Shown: positions 30,229 to 39,427, counted from the stretch's first letter. The stretch is DNA of 64,000 bases from an uncultured Veillonella sp. (GCA_902478055.1 CABSJL010000004.1:30879-94878), one strand, 5' to 3'. Numbers and translations: made by a program. The notes: generated from the letters alone by a model not told the origin.

Positions 30229-31773
30229 CTAATTAGATTGGAAATACGATTTCGCTGCTTTTAATCGTCCTCGTTCGCATGATACTTGTAGTTCATCGCC
30301 CGGTTGTAGTTTGACGTCATTTAGGGGAACGATGTATGTACCATTCCGGCGAATGCTGACGATTAAGGTTCCGTCTGGCAGGTTGAGATCTTGTAGTTGT
30401 GTATCAACATAGGATGCTACTACTGGGACCTTAGTTTGGAAGAAGGTTTGTACATTTTCCAAATTGCTTTGACCTGTCATGGCTTGTAATAGGGAATCGT
30501 AAATTGGCGGTTCTTTTAAGAGTTCTGCCACCAAGTAAGCCACGATGGTAACGATACCGATAGCATAAATATTAGAAAAACTATTCGTCATCTCTAGAAC
30601 GAGCAAAATTGCCAAAATCGGAGTCCGCATAGCAGCCGCTAGCATACCGCCCATAGCGCAGATAACGAATTGCGGTACAAAATCAGGGGATATTAACCCT
30701 ACCGATGAAAGCAGGCTTTCACAAAAAGCACCGGCCGACGCGCCGATGACGAGCATAGGCAAGAAGATGCCACCTTGAGCGCCACTGCCATAGCAGAAGG
30801 TGGTGAGCAAAATTTTGCCCAGTACAATGCCACCGAGGAGCAATACGCCGTGAGACTGAAAGGCCAGTTGGCCTACCAAATCATTGCCGCCGCCCAACAA
30901 GAGCTGCGAATCAAATCCAATAACGGCAACGGTTACGAAGGTAAGCACGAGTTTGAGAAAACGAGAGCATTTGAGCCACTCGAAGAAGCGCTTAAAGGCG
31001 AATATCATGCGACAAAACAATACACCGCAGAGGCCCATCAAAACGCCAACCCCGAGGAGAACGGGGAAATAATCGAGCGGCATCCCCGATGTCACGGAAA
31101 ATCCGAGGGCTGGCGTGAGACCAAAAATGGTTACCGTAATGTAGTTCGATATGAGCGTAGCCACAAAAGTAGGAATGACGAGGTACGGATAAAAGCTTTT
31201 GTGCACCTCTTCGAATACGAACATGGCCCCCGACACAGGCGCGCTAAAGGCAGCGGTTAGGCCCGCACCAGCACCAGCCGATGTAAGGATGCGCTGTTCA
31301 CGTAGACCCGAATTCATCCAATACGATACGATTTTACCGGCAGAGCCGCCGATTTGCACGGCTGGCCCTTCACGGCCCACAGAAAACCCTGCAAAGCCGG
31401 TTAATACGCCGCCAATCATCTTGGAGATGAGCGTACGATACGGCTTCATATCGAATAAGCCAAGCATTTCCCCTTCAATTTGAGGGATACCGGAACCGCC
31501 TGATAATGGGGCCCACGTTAACAATCGATCAACAATAAAGGCAAATACGACCATAGCGATAAGCCAACCAATGGCCCATTCCAATGAAATATCGCCCATT
31601 AGATGCCATCGGATATGTTCAGACTCGAGGATTAAATATCGATAGGCTGCCCCAAAGAATCCTGCGATAATCCCTACTAAGGCCCCTTTAGCAATGAGTT
31701 CAGATAGTAATATGCGATTCATCGACATATCCGCTAAGGTAGAGCTGCGTTTATTCATTTTCCAAAGTTTCAT
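30229..31773 (-). CDS. ClC-family chloride channel/antiporter with TrkA-C domain
   Basis: 514 aa. The selectivity-filter motifs are GSGIPQ, GREGPAVQIG (gating Glu) and GGIFLPM. VFEEVHKSF keeps a Glu at the position of the internal proton glutamate, which favours a Cl-/H+ antiporter over a channel. About ten hydrophobic helices are followed by a C-terminal RCK_C/TrkA-C ligand-binding domain (about residues 440-510). It is likely to act in acid or ion homeostasis at the inner membrane. GGAGGAG precedes the ATG. Monocistronic. Confidence 0.92.
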   Translation of the reverse strand: MKLWKMNKRSSTLADMSMNRILLSELIAKGALVGIIAGFFGAAYRYLILESEHIRWHLMGDISLEWAIGWLIAMVVFAFIVDRLLTWAPLSGGSGIPQIEGEMLGLFDMKPYRTLISKMIGGVLTGFAGFSVGREGPAVQIGGSAGKIVSYWMNSGLREQRILTSAGAGAGLTAAFSAPVSGAMFVFEEVHKSFYPYLVIPTFVATLISNYITVTIFGLTPALGFSVTSGMPLDYFPVLLGVGVLMGLCGVLFCRMIFAFKRFFEWLKCSRFLKLVLTFVTVAVIGFDSQLLLGGGNDLVGQLAFQSHGVLLLGGIVLGKILLTTFCYGSGAQGGIFLPMLVIGASAGAFCESLLSSVGLISPDFVPQFVICAMGGMLAAAMRTPILAILLVLEMTNSFSNIYAIGIVTIVAYLVAELLKEPPIYDSLLQAMTGQSNLENVQTFFQTKVPVVASYVDTQLQDLNLPDGTLIVSIRRNGTYIVPLNDVKLQPGDELQVSCERGRLKAAKSYFQSN

Positions 31774-31886
31774 GCATTCTCCTCCTCGTGGAAAGCATAT
31801 CGAATATCAGTATATTTATAACTAGTATACTTGCCGTTGCCTTCTTTTTCAAGAATGCCCTTGTAGAAGAATTTCATAAAATAAAG

Positions 31887-31929
31887 AACAGCATCTATAT
31901 GGGAATGATTTACCATACAGATGCTGTAC
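31887..31929 (-). terminator. Hairpin after the alcohol dehydrogenase gene
   Basis: ACAGCATCT / AGATGCTGT stem downstream of the stop on the minus strand. Confidence 0.7.
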
Positions 31930-31953
31930 AAGATTGTTATTGATTACACTTAA

Positions 31954-33105
31954 TTAGAATATAGATTCATAAATACCAATAATTTCATCAACAGTCACAT
32001 CTCGTGGATTACCAGGTGTGCAGGCGTCATTGAAAGCAGATTCTGCGAGGAATGGAATATCTTCGCGTTTTACGCCAGCTTTGCTGAGGGATTTAGGAAT
32101 ACCTACGTCGTCGGCTAGTTTTTGGATAACGTCGATGGCAGCCTGACGGTAGGCGCTTTCATCCATAGCATCCACATTAGGCACGCCCATAACGCGCGCA
32201 ATTTCACGGTATTTAGCACCTGTTTCAGGGGCATTGAATTTCAATACGGCTGTTAATAGCATGGCACAAGCCTTACCATGAGGGATATCGTACACAGCAC
32301 TCAATGGATGGGCCATAGAGTGAACAATGCCAAGTCCTACGTTAGAGAAGCCCATGCCCGCAATATATTGGCCTACGGACATCGCTTCGCGACCTGCATA
32401 TTCGCCAGCCACTGCGCTGCGCAAGGAACGGCCGATGATTTCGATAGCTTTCAAATGAAGCATATCAGTGAGTTCCCACGCACCTTTAGTAATGTAACCT
32501 TCTACGGCATGAACGAGGGCATCCATCCCCGTAGAAGCACATAGGCCAGTTGGCATAGACGCGGACATATCAGGATCGATGATGGCTATGATTGGAATAT
32601 CATGAGGGTCAACGCAGACGAATTTACGGTTCTTTTCTACGTCAGTAATAACGTAGTTGATGGTAACCTCTGCTGCCGTACCGGATGTAGTAGACACAGC
32701 GATAATCGGCAAGCAAGGATGTTTTGTAGGCGCCAAGCCTTCAAGACTACGCACATCGCTAAATTCAGGATTTGTCATAATCGTAGCAATAGCCTTACTC
32801 GTGTCGATAGCACTGCCACCGCCTACAGCAACGATTACATCAGCACCAGCCGACTTACAAGTAGCCACACCAGATGTTACATTTTCAATGGTTGGATTCG
32901 GCTTAATATTGTCATATACATCGTAAGCAATGCCTGCCGCATCAAGCAAATCCGTAACCTTCGTAGCAACCTTAAACTCAAATAAATCAGGCGTAGATGT
33001 AACGAGAACCTTTTTAAAATGGCGATTCTTAATTTCGTTTACAATCTCCTGAATCGCACCTTGCCCAAAATACGACGTGCCGTTCAACATAATTCTCCGA
33101 GACAT
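31954..33105 (-). CDS. Iron-containing alcohol dehydrogenase
   Basis: 383 aa, family III ADH. The nucleotide-binding motif is GGGSAIDTSK. The metal ligands are in MDALVHAVEG and IVHSMAHPLSAVYDIPHG (His-x3-His and a downstream His). It reduces aldehydes or oxidises alcohols with NAD(P)H; FucO (lactaldehyde) and butanol dehydrogenases are relatives, and the substrate cannot be read. The start is the ATG of MSRRIML at 33105, with AGGAG 8 bp upstream; a GTG at 33114 overlaps that site. Confidence 0.9.
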   Translation of the reverse strand: MSRRIMLNGTSYFGQGAIQEIVNEIKNRHFKKVLVTSTPDLFEFKVATKVTDLLDAAGIAYDVYDNIKPNPTIENVTSGVATCKSAGADVIVAVGGGSAIDTSKAIATIMTNPEFSDVRSLEGLAPTKHPCLPIIAVSTTSGTAAEVTINYVITDVEKNRKFVCVDPHDIPIIAIIDPDMSASMPTGLCASTGMDALVHAVEGYITKGAWELTDMLHLKAIEIIGRSLRSAVAGEYAGREAMSVGQYIAGMGFSNVGLGIVHSMAHPLSAVYDIPHGKACAMLLTAVLKFNAPETGAKYREIARVMGVPNVDAMDESAYRQAAIDVIQKLADDVGIPKSLSKAGVKREDIPFLAESAFNDACTPGNPRDVTVDEIIGIYESIF

Positions 33106-33134
33106 ATACTTCACTCCTAACGAATAAAAAATAA

Positions 33135-33174
33135 ACCGATAGAGAATAACTATACTTAGTAATTCTCTATCGGT
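33135..33174 (-). terminator. Terminator of the NagZ-like gene
   Basis: ACCGATAGAGAAT / ATTCTCTATCGGT stem. Confidence 0.8.
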
Positions 33175-33246
33175 ATCAAAAAGTCCTGTATGAGGGGATA
33201 AATACGTTGTTATGAATACACTATATACTATGGATTAACCTAGTAT

Positions 33247-34395
33247 TTATAAACCATGGCTCATCTTCATAAGCAATATACGTTTCACCGATTCATCAAG
33301 ACGTTCCTTAGGAATAGTGCCATCTTTAACGGCTTTCATAAGGCCATTATAGGCCTCTTGCATATGTTCATACTCATGGCATACGAGTAAAATGTCACTG
33401 CCAGCTTGGATGGATTGAACAGCCATATCGCCGAAGGTATAGTGTTTGGCAAGGGCGCCCATGTCCATATCATCGGTAACGACGACGCCGTTATAGCCCA
33501 TATCTTTACGAAGCCAATCAGTGATGATTTTCTTGGATAAGCTAGACGGATGATTAGGGTCGATTTGTGGATACATCGCATGGGATACCATAATCATATA
33601 CGTATTCGGTTTCGACTGTTTAATAAGGTCTACAAATACCTTTGTATCCTCAGCGAGTAACGCATCTTTAGACACAGGCACCACGCTAGTGTCTGCATGT
33701 AAATCTACATCGGTTTTACCAATGCCAGGGAAATGCTTGTACGAATACCATAAGCCAGATTCGTCATAAGCTTTGCCTACCGCACCTGCAAACTTCACGA
33801 CTTGGTCGGGATTCGTACTATATGAGCGACCATAGGTTAATCCCAAGTCCGCATCAGGCGCAAAATTAATATTAAATCCAAGGTCCTTAAGTTCAGTCCC
33901 TACTTGTTTGGCTAGATTTGCTGCATGGTCAACAGAACCTTGACCCAGCTCTTCTGCAGGGGGCACCTTAATCAACTTGTCCTCCATACGCGCCACGGCG
34001 CCGCCCTCTTGGTCGATACCGATGAACAATGGCGTAAGTCCCGCACTTTTACCGGCCTTATTAATATCGGTAATGAGTGTTTTCACCTGCTCCTTACTCT
34101 CCATGTTGCGGTCGAACAGGATAATGCCACCCACTCGATATTCATTGAGCATAAATTTCGCATCATCATTCAAGGTTGTGCCGTGAATACCAATCATCAA
34201 CAGCTGGCCTACCTTGTCTGCATCGGACATATTAGCCACAAGCTTATCTACCTTTTCTTCTGGTGAAAGCTCACTCTGCACCACCGCTTCATAGGTTACA
34301 GGCTCTGCCTTCTTGGCAAAGGGATTATGAAATGCGCAACCTGATGTGAGTGCTAAAGCACCAATCATAGTCGCTGCTACTATACGTCGTAACAT
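33247..34395 (-). CDS. Lipoprotein beta-N-acetylhexosaminidase (GH3, NagZ-like)
   Basis: 382 aa. The signal peptide ends in the lipobox LTSGC (Cys near residue 20). In the catalytic domain QEGGAVARM and KHFPGIGKTDVDLHADTSVV are the GH3 NagZ signatures; the latter loop normally carries the catalytic His/Asp pair. TDDMDMGAL holds the nucleophile Asp. NagZ enzymes release GlcNAc from muropeptides during wall recycling. A lipidated, exported form is typical of Firmicutes rather than the cytosolic proteobacterial enzyme. The ATG at 34395 has GGAGG 6 bp upstream. Confidence 0.9.
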   Translation of the reverse strand: MLRRIVAATMIGALALTSGCAFHNPFAKKAEPVTYEAVVQSELSPEEKVDKLVANMSDADKVGQLLMIGIHGTTLNDDAKFMLNEYRVGGIILFDRNMESKEQVKTLITDINKAGKSAGLTPLFIGIDQEGGAVARMEDKLIKVPPAEELGQGSVDHAANLAKQVGTELKDLGFNINFAPDADLGLTYGRSYSTNPDQVVKFAGAVGKAYDESGLWYSYKHFPGIGKTDVDLHADTSVVPVSKDALLAEDTKVFVDLIKQSKPNTYMIMVSHAMYPQIDPNHPSSLSKKIITDWLRKDMGYNGVVVTDDMDMGALAKHYTFGDMAVQSIQAGSDILLVCHEYEHMQEAYNGLMKAVKDGTIPKERLDESVKRILLMKMSHGL

Positions 34396-34554
34396 ATTAA
34401 CCTCCAAGTATAATTTATAATGCTTATAGTATATCATCTTCGACCATGTTATATGTACTTAACAAAACAACCTTTTCTATGCTATACTAAACTATATCGT
34501 AAAGTTTCGATGTAATTTAGTATATAATGACTCCTGTGAGTCAAAGAGGAATAT

Positions 34555-34788
34555 ATGGAATTTGAAAATAACCAAGTACCAGAGGCAATTCTGGACAAAT
34601 TAACAAAGGTGTGTACATGCCGTAGCATTACACGCAAAACGATTAAAGAGGCCATTTTTAATGGGGCTCATACATTTCCAGCTGTCAAAGAAGCGACTAG
34701 AGCAGGCACTGGTGCCTGTGGTGGCAAAGGCTGTGGCCCGCGCATCGTAAAATTACTAGCGGAACTAAAAGAACAAGGACGCATTTAA
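34555..34788 (+). CDS. BFD-like [2Fe-2S]-binding protein, 77 aa
   Basis: The short helical BFD domain has four cysteines in the order KVCTCRSI ... GACGGKGCGPRI. The C-x-C pair plus C-x4-C pair coordinate a 2Fe-2S cluster in relatives (bacterioferritin-associated ferredoxin, NirB and NifU-type modules). As a stand-alone protein it may shuttle electrons or help mobilise iron. AGAGG lies upstream of the ATG. Its partner is not in the window. Confidence 0.88.
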   Translation: MEFENNQVPEAILDKLTKVCTCRSITRKTIKEAIFNGAHTFPAVKEATRAGTGACGGKGCGPRIVKLLAELKEQGRI

Positions 34789-34804
34789 CATTATCCCTTG
34801 TTTT

Positions 34805-34830
34805 AAAATAGAACAGACCTGTTCTATTTT
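34805..34830. repeat. Single copy of the TAGWACAGGCCTGTWCTA palindrome
   Basis: TAGAACAGACCTGTTCTA with AAAA/TTTT flanks gives a 26-bp near-perfect dyad. It is followed by the linker-like CCACATATAGGGCCCTTTC. It lies between convergent genes, as array 2 does. Confidence 0.85.
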
Positions 34831-34866
34831 GCAGGACCACATATAGGGCCCTTTCACCTAAAACAC

Positions 34867-34910
34867 AAAAGCTATTAGTTGATTATATACAATCAACTAA
34901 TAGCTTTTTT
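34867..34910. terminator. Bidirectional terminator
   Basis: AAAAGCTATTAGTTGATT / AATCAACTAATAGCTTTT, a perfect 18-bp stem between the BFD-like and M50 genes. Confidence 0.9.
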
Positions 34911-34935
34911 AAATTTAAAGGACTGTTTTGTTGGG

Positions 34936-35568
34936 TTATAGCACCAAGTTAACGATGCTTTCAAAACCACCGAGAATCGATTTTTGCAAGGGCACAAAGA
35001 TGTGCGAAGCAATCGGTGAATTTAATATAACAATCAAGATGAGCAAGGAAACCATACTAAATCGTGCTACATGAATTTGCCATTTAAGAGGCAAGAAGTT
35101 CATCAAAATATGGCTGCCATCGAGTGGTGGCACAGGCATCAAATTTAAGATGGCAAAGTTAATGTTGTACACGACGATGAGAAACAATACGAGGTACAAG
35201 GAGTCATTGCCCAATAGGTTCGCTGCTTCCAAGCATCGCATAACAACGTAGCCGATAAAGGCCATCACAAGATTCGCCATAGGCCCTGCGATGGATACAA
35301 TCATATCATCGGTCCGCGGGTCCTTAAAATTGGTGGGATTTACAACAACTGGTTTGGCCCAGCCAAATCCACCTATAATCAAGGCCAAAGATCCAATGAG
35401 ATCAAGGTGTACAAAAGGGTTCATCGTAAGGCGCCCCATCATACGCGGTGTAGGGTCACCCAGTAAATCTGCTGCCTTAGCATGAGCATACTCGTGCCCT
35501 GCAGCAGCAATGATTAGCGCCGGAATGGACGCGATAATCATAATTAAACTTAATCCAGAAAGAATCAT
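34936..35568 (-). CDS. Site-2 protease family (M50) membrane metalloprotease
   Basis: 210 aa with about five hydrophobic segments. AGHEYAHAKAADLLGD is the zinc-binding HExxH-type motif within the first helices. NLMPVPPLDGSHIL carries the NPxPxxDG-like third-ligand motif. This compact, PDZ-less type resembles SpoIVFB/YwhC-like rhomboid-independent intramembrane proteases. The substrate is unknown. Monocistronic and convergent with the BFD-like gene. Confidence 0.9.
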   Translation of the reverse strand: MILSGLSLIMIIASIPALIIAAAGHEYAHAKAADLLGDPTPRMMGRLTMNPFVHLDLIGSLALIIGGFGWAKPVVVNPTNFKDPRTDDMIVSIAGPMANLVMAFIGYVVMRCLEAANLLGNDSLYLVLFLIVVYNINFAILNLMPVPPLDGSHILMNFLPLKWQIHVARFSMVSLLILIVILNSPIASHIFVPLQKSILGGFESIVNLVL

Positions 35569-35666
35569 ACTACTCCTTGTTATCTAATAGCACTTGGCTA
35601 CTACATCATGTATTGATTTATTTCCAATTCATTAATTGGCTTCTCATTTATTGATTTGTGTTCCAC

Positions 35667-36437
35667 TTATTGATTTGCTTCCCATTCGGCAAAGCCCGCA
35701 TTAATGCAAGACAATGCATTCAACACACGAGGAAAGCCAATATACGGCACACATTGGGAGGCAATGCTAATCAGAAATCTCTTATCATTTCCTACGTTCA
35801 AATTACCAATGACATGCGCCTTAAGCTGCGCTTCACAACCGCCTTGCGCCATGAGAAAACAAAAGGTAATGAGCTCGCGTTGTTTAGTGCTAAACCCCTT
35901 ACGAGTATAGTAATCACCGAACATGTTCGCTAACCATTTATTGATATGACGCATATCTTCAGGTCCCGATTGGTAAAAGTTACGCATTCCTTCACCCCAG
36001 ATTTCCACTTGCTTTTCGATGCCCTTTTCAAGGCGATTTTCACTGGTAATCGTGCTGCGATGAGGATTTTGAATTTCTTCATCTCGGTAATCGAGTATCT
36101 TATTAGTAATCTTAAAGAACGGACGCACCTTCCCGATGCCAAGATACGGTACCGCTTGATAAATAAGTTCCACGATTTCATCGGGAATGACACCAAAATT
36201 TAACGCAGCTGGCATCATCAACGAGTATTCATCTGTGGCACCTGCCCCAACCAAGGTAGCTAAAATGGCCAAGAAACGACTATGCGCTGCTACATTACAG
36301 CCATCCTCTATAATGACCTCGTGAAAGGCAAAATTTTCAAATAGATCTTCAAACTCAGGGTCTATATATCCTGCTGGCGATGCAATATCGGGGAACATGC
36401 GTTCCGTATAGGCCTGCGCAAATTCAGATTTTGCCAT
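35667..36437 (-). CDS. Carboxymuconolactone decarboxylase-family protein
   Basis: 256 aa, two CMD-like helical repeats: about residues 45-110 (HSRFLAILATLVGAGATDEY) and 165-240 (KQRELITFCFLMAQGGCEAQ). AhpD-like members use a C-x-x-C for peroxide reduction. Here only a single Cys (GGCEAQ) is present, so AhpD activity is unlikely and an uncharacterised role is more probable. GAGG lies upstream of the ATG. Confidence 0.8.
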   Translation of the reverse strand: MAKSEFAQAYTERMFPDIASPAGYIDPEFEDLFENFAFHEVIIEDGCNVAAHSRFLAILATLVGAGATDEYSLMMPAALNFGVIPDEIVELIYQAVPYLGIGKVRPFFKITNKILDYRDEEIQNPHRSTITSENRLEKGIEKQVEIWGEGMRNFYQSGPEDMRHINKWLANMFGDYYTRKGFSTKQRELITFCFLMAQGGCEAQLKAHVIGNLNVGNDKRFLISIASQCVPYIGFPRVLNALSCINAGFAEWEANQ

Positions 36438-36558
36438 CCTTACCTCCTAAAATAATTATTAAGCTTTCACCTAACATACAATTAATAGACTTTCACCTAA
36501 CATACAATCTATCAACATCATAATTATATGATATCTATACATTCATATATATACAACA

Positions 36559-36592
36559 ATGGTGAAAGCCCCTTATAAAGAACTTTCACCAT
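36559..36592 (-). terminator. Terminator built from inverted GTGAAAG octamers
   Basis: ATGGTGAAAG / CTTTCACCAT stem. One arm contains the overrepresented octamer GTGAAAGC (36562-36569). In Pasteurellaceae and Neisseria, paired uptake sequences commonly form terminators in this way. Confidence 0.75.
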
Positions 36593-36620
36593 TATACGTA
36601 TCATTATAAGTATTTAATTA

Positions 36621-37052
36621 TTATGCATGAACGTTTACAGTTGCAGGAACAGCATTTACATCAGGGAATGCAAACTCTGTGCCATATACTTCTTTCCAAG
36701 CAGCTTTGAACATGTTAAATTCATTTGTGCCAGGATTGATTTGGTACAATTGACCATCTGGAGCAAAGCGATATACAGTGTGCAAGCTAGGATGCACAAT
36801 ATATTTGAACAATGTAGCTTCGCCGTATTGGTTGTTATGCATATTTACTACATTAATACCGAATACATAGTTGCGGCTACCATCGATCAAATTAAATTGA
36901 GATGCTTTGTCAAAGTAGTAAGTTTCTGTACCGTTAGCACTGTTTGGCACTTCTGGGTAATTTTCCAAACCGTTCCAGTTAGCAGCGCTAGCTACGGAAC
37001 CAACCAATAATGTTGCTGCAAGAGCAAATGTAGTAACTAATTTCTTATTCAT
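36621..37052 (-). CDS. Small secreted protein of unknown function, 143 aa
   Basis: Clear signal peptide MNKKLVTTFALAATLLVGSVASA with an ASA cleavage site. The mature 120 residues are aromatic-rich (YYFDKASQFNL, YRFAPDGQLYQINPG) and probably beta-stranded. The ATG at 37052 has GGTGGAGG upstream. Similar in build, though not obviously in sequence, to the secreted protein at 63010-63402. No family recognised. Confidence 0.8.
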   Translation of the reverse strand: MNKKLVTTFALAATLLVGSVASAANWNGLENYPEVPNSANGTETYYFDKASQFNLIDGSRNYVFGINVVNMHNNQYGEATLFKYIVHPSLHTVYRFAPDGQLYQINPGTNEFNMFKAAWKEVYGTEFAFPDVNAVPATVNVHA

Positions 37053-37137
37053 AATGTTCGCCTCCACCCTAAACGGGTAACACTAGGTCTACTCCCAATG
37101 ACCCAATAATACAATATCTAATTAAATTATATCATAT

Positions 37138-37659
37138 TTATCGTTTAATATCTTCAGGATTGATAACACCATGCGCTGCATCAATGGTATCTAATAATTT
37201 ATTAAGCAACTTTCTCAATTCAGCAGCTTCATGAACAGTAAAAACTTCTTGCGTACTAGCTACTAGTTTCTTAGGCACTTCGATAGCTTCCTTGCGAAGT
37301 GCATGGCCTTCTTCTGAAAGAGTAACCATTACCACCCGTTCATCATTACGACTGCGTTTACGTTTTAAGAACCCTTTTAGTTCTAATTTCTTAAGCAACG
37401 GCGTCAATGTACCAGAATCGAGGCGCAACACTTGCCCTAATTCCTTGACGGATAATTCACCATATTGCCACAATGCCATCATGACAATGTATTGAGTATA
37501 TGTCAAATTCAAAGGTTCCAAATGCGGACGATAAGCATTTACGATTTCCTTAGCTACTACATACAAAGGAAACCCCAATTGATTTTCCAACATTAAATAA
37601 TCAGCTTCTGGAACCTCTGAAACGCGATTATAACCTGCTAATGTACCTATTTTTGCCAT
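37138..37659 (-). CDS. MarR-family regulator, OhrR-like but lacking the sensing cysteine
   Basis: 173 aa winged helix. LENQLGFPLYVVAKEIVNAY, LTYTQYIVMMALWQYGELSV and RLDSGTLTPLLKKLELKGFL align closely with OhrR. In OhrR the motif is LENQLCF and that Cys senses organic peroxides; here it is Gly, and the whole protein contains no cysteine. It must respond to another signal or act constitutively. A 21-residue N-terminal extension precedes the conserved region. GGAGGG lies 8 bp before the ATG. No ohr gene is next to it. Confidence 0.9.
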   Translation of the reverse strand: MAKIGTLAGYNRVSEVPEADYLMLENQLGFPLYVVAKEIVNAYRPHLEPLNLTYTQYIVMMALWQYGELSVKELGQVLRLDSGTLTPLLKKLELKGFLKRKRSRNDERVVMVTLSEEGHALRKEAIEVPKKLVASTQEVFTVHEAAELRKLLNKLLDTIDAAHGVINPEDIKR

Positions 37660-37769
37660 TAACTAGCCCTCCATTACACACACTTTGTATTTCTAAAATA
37701 ATTGTACACAATTTTCCATTAAGCGGTCAATACATCTTTGTAAATTCTTCAGCAACTTACGGTTTCATA

Positions 37770-37833
37770 GATGAGGGGTCAAAATGACACGCTACTGCGC
37801 AAGCGGAGCCCGAAGTCATTTTGACCCCTCATC
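37770..37833 (-). repeat. Hairpin element H6 (core type A)
   Basis: The outer arms GATGAGGGGTCAAAATGA and TCATTTTGACCCCTCATC are a perfect 18-bp match around the core CACGCTACTGCGC..GCGGAGCCCGAAG. A second partial core (CCCTGCGGGCTCCGCAGGG...CAAAGTCGG) follows at about 37890-37925. Together they occupy the 455-bp gap between the MarR gene and the 71-aa gene. Confidence 0.9.
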
Positions 37834-38030
37834 TATTCCACACAATAAATGCTTTAAGAATTTGCAAAACTGCATAAAGCAAGGGTCTGTCTCCGCCCTG
37901 CGGGCTCCGCAGGGCCAAAGTCGGCTTCAAAACACCCACACATCCGCCATGAACGCTAATCTATATTTAGCTAATCGCAATATAGCATTTTATATTAGAA
38001 TCCATTAGGAATTTATAAAGATTATAAGAA

Positions 38031-38092
38031 AAAGGGTGCATGGGATTGCACATCAAAAACTTATTTTCGATATACAATCCCATGCACCCTTT
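38031..38092 (-). terminator. Strong hairpin after the 71-aa gene
   Basis: AAAGGGTGCATGGGATTG / CAATCCCATGCACCCTTT, a perfect 18-bp stem with a 26-nt loop. Confidence 0.85.
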
Positions 38093-38114
38093 GATATTAA
38101 AAATATATTTATCC

Positions 38115-38330
38115 TTAATTATGGTATGTATTGATATGAGTTGTTTTTTCATCTACAGCAGCCATGTCGACGAGCATGGTCCAGGTTAAAGCTTCTTGCG
38201 ATACGCTATTCCAATGGATGGGCATAACAGGCATAGATACTACATCTGAATGATCTAGTGTGTTCATTGCCTTTTGTATTAGTTTCGTATGATTGACAAA
38301 CCAATCTTTTATTGTGCTTCGCGTTGCCAT
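38115..38330 (-). CDS. Small protein of unknown function, 71 aa
   Basis: Starts MATRSTIKDWF at 38330, where GGAGG lies 5-6 bp upstream; a TTG reading at 38342 overlaps that site. It is soluble, with no signal peptide or cysteines, and has a Trp/Met-rich middle. No family recognised. It has its own strong terminator and lies between the MarR-type regulator and a nitroreductase. Confidence 0.65.
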   Translation of the reverse strand: MATRSTIKDWFVNHTKLIQKAMNTLDHSDVVSMPVMPIHWNSVSQEALTWTMLVDMAAVDEKTTHINTYHN

Positions 38331-38474
38331 AGTTGCCTCCAACTAAACTGTATCATTAGTAATAGTATTACTAATTTATATCTATACCCCCATAGGTATT
38401 TACTATTATCTATACTATATACCCATATAGGTATATTTGCAAGTGTATTTTCATTTTTATTCTAAAAACAAAAA

Positions 38475-38494
38475 GGGCCGCTTACGCGACCCGT
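38475..38494 (-). terminator. Short GC-rich hairpin after nitroreductase
   Basis: GGGCCGCTTACGCGACCC forms an imperfect stem followed on the minus strand by TTTTTGTTTTT. Confidence 0.65.
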
Positions 38495-38507
38495 TCATAT
38501 ATAATTT

Positions 38508-39098
38508 TTAGTCAATATAGGTTACCGGATTTCCTTTGATGTCAAGTTCTCTGCGGTTTAGTCCATTTGGCAAGTCTGGATAGCCGATGGCAAGGCTTGC
38601 ATATACTTTTTCATCATCGCCCATGCCAAGTTCGCGAAGGCGTTTGATTATGCGTTCGTTGTCTTGTAGGTGACGTAATTGGTTCACCCAGCAGGATCCC
38701 AAGTCTAGTTCGTTGCAAGCAAGCATCATATTTTCCATAGCACAAGCTGTATCAGAGAAATTATTGGCTAGCACAGGTTTATGAGCCAATACGATGAGCA
38801 CCGGTGCATTGTAGTGGAATACAAATTTGCCCTCTTTGGACATTTTAATGATGTTCACCATGTATGGCGGCGTTTGTTCCGTTACTTCCGTCTTGCCATA
38901 CTCTTCTTGGACAAGGGTTACGAGTTCTTTCAACACATCCGGATTGGTAATGACCATAAAATGTGTAGGTTGTAAATTGCCACCTGTTGGCGCGCGACGA
39001 CCTGCATCGATAACGGTGTCGAGCAATTCTTGTGCAACCGGTTCAGGTTTGAATTTACGTGTACTATGACGTGTTTTTATGCATTCTAATGTATTCAT
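38508..39098 (-). CDS. Nitroreductase-family flavoprotein
   Basis: 196 aa. TRHSTRKFKPEPV and GRRAPTGGNLQPTHFMVI are the N-terminal FMN-binding signatures. ACNELDLGSCWVNQL and SLAIGYPD complete the fold. It reduces nitro compounds or quinones with NAD(P)H through FMN. AGGAGG lies before the ATG. The physiological substrate is unknown. Confidence 0.92.
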   Translation of the reverse strand: MNTLECIKTRHSTRKFKPEPVAQELLDTVIDAGRRAPTGGNLQPTHFMVITNPDVLKELVTLVQEEYGKTEVTEQTPPYMVNIIKMSKEGKFVFHYNAPVLIVLAHKPVLANNFSDTACAMENMMLACNELDLGSCWVNQLRHLQDNERIIKRLRELGMGDDEKVYASLAIGYPDLPNGLNRRELDIKGNPVTYID

Positions 39099-39166
39099 GA
39101 TAAACCTCCTTTTGAGAGTATTCTACTATGAATTATTGATTGCTTACAAGTTTTACTATATATAGA

Positions 39167-39427
39167 TTATTGATTACTTACAAGTTTGCCTACATATGGA
39201 TTTCTGTCTTCGTCAGAATTAGTTTTATATTTCCAAGATAATAATAATGCAGAGTTAAGTACTACGAGTAAGCTTCCCCCATTGAGTACGAGGGCGCCCC
39301 ATACTGGTGAAAGTGTACCAATCATGGCTAAGATAATGGCAATACCATTCAGAATAAGGACAAAGCTTAGGTTAATTTTAATAGTACGCATCATGTGTTT
39401 GGATAAAGCTAGATAATTACTGATTTT
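39167..39427 (-). pseudogene. C-terminal remnant of a heavy-metal P1B-type ATPase
   Basis: The frame encodes ALSKHMMRTIKINLSFVLIL...SPVWGALVLNGGSLLVVLNS. This matches the last two transmembrane helices and the preceding LSRxxMRxIxxN segment of heavy-metal P-type ATPases. The matching frame continues upstream of the only ATG (39394) to about 39427, where no start codon or binding site exists, and it stops in-frame further up. None of the catalytic parts (DKTGT, HP, actuator) are present. This points to a decayed gene end, not a designed small protein. Confidence 0.8.

Noticed and set aside
30775..31260. 161-aa plus-strand ORF
   Set aside because: Antisense to the ClC gene, charged and repetitive in composition, no binding site.
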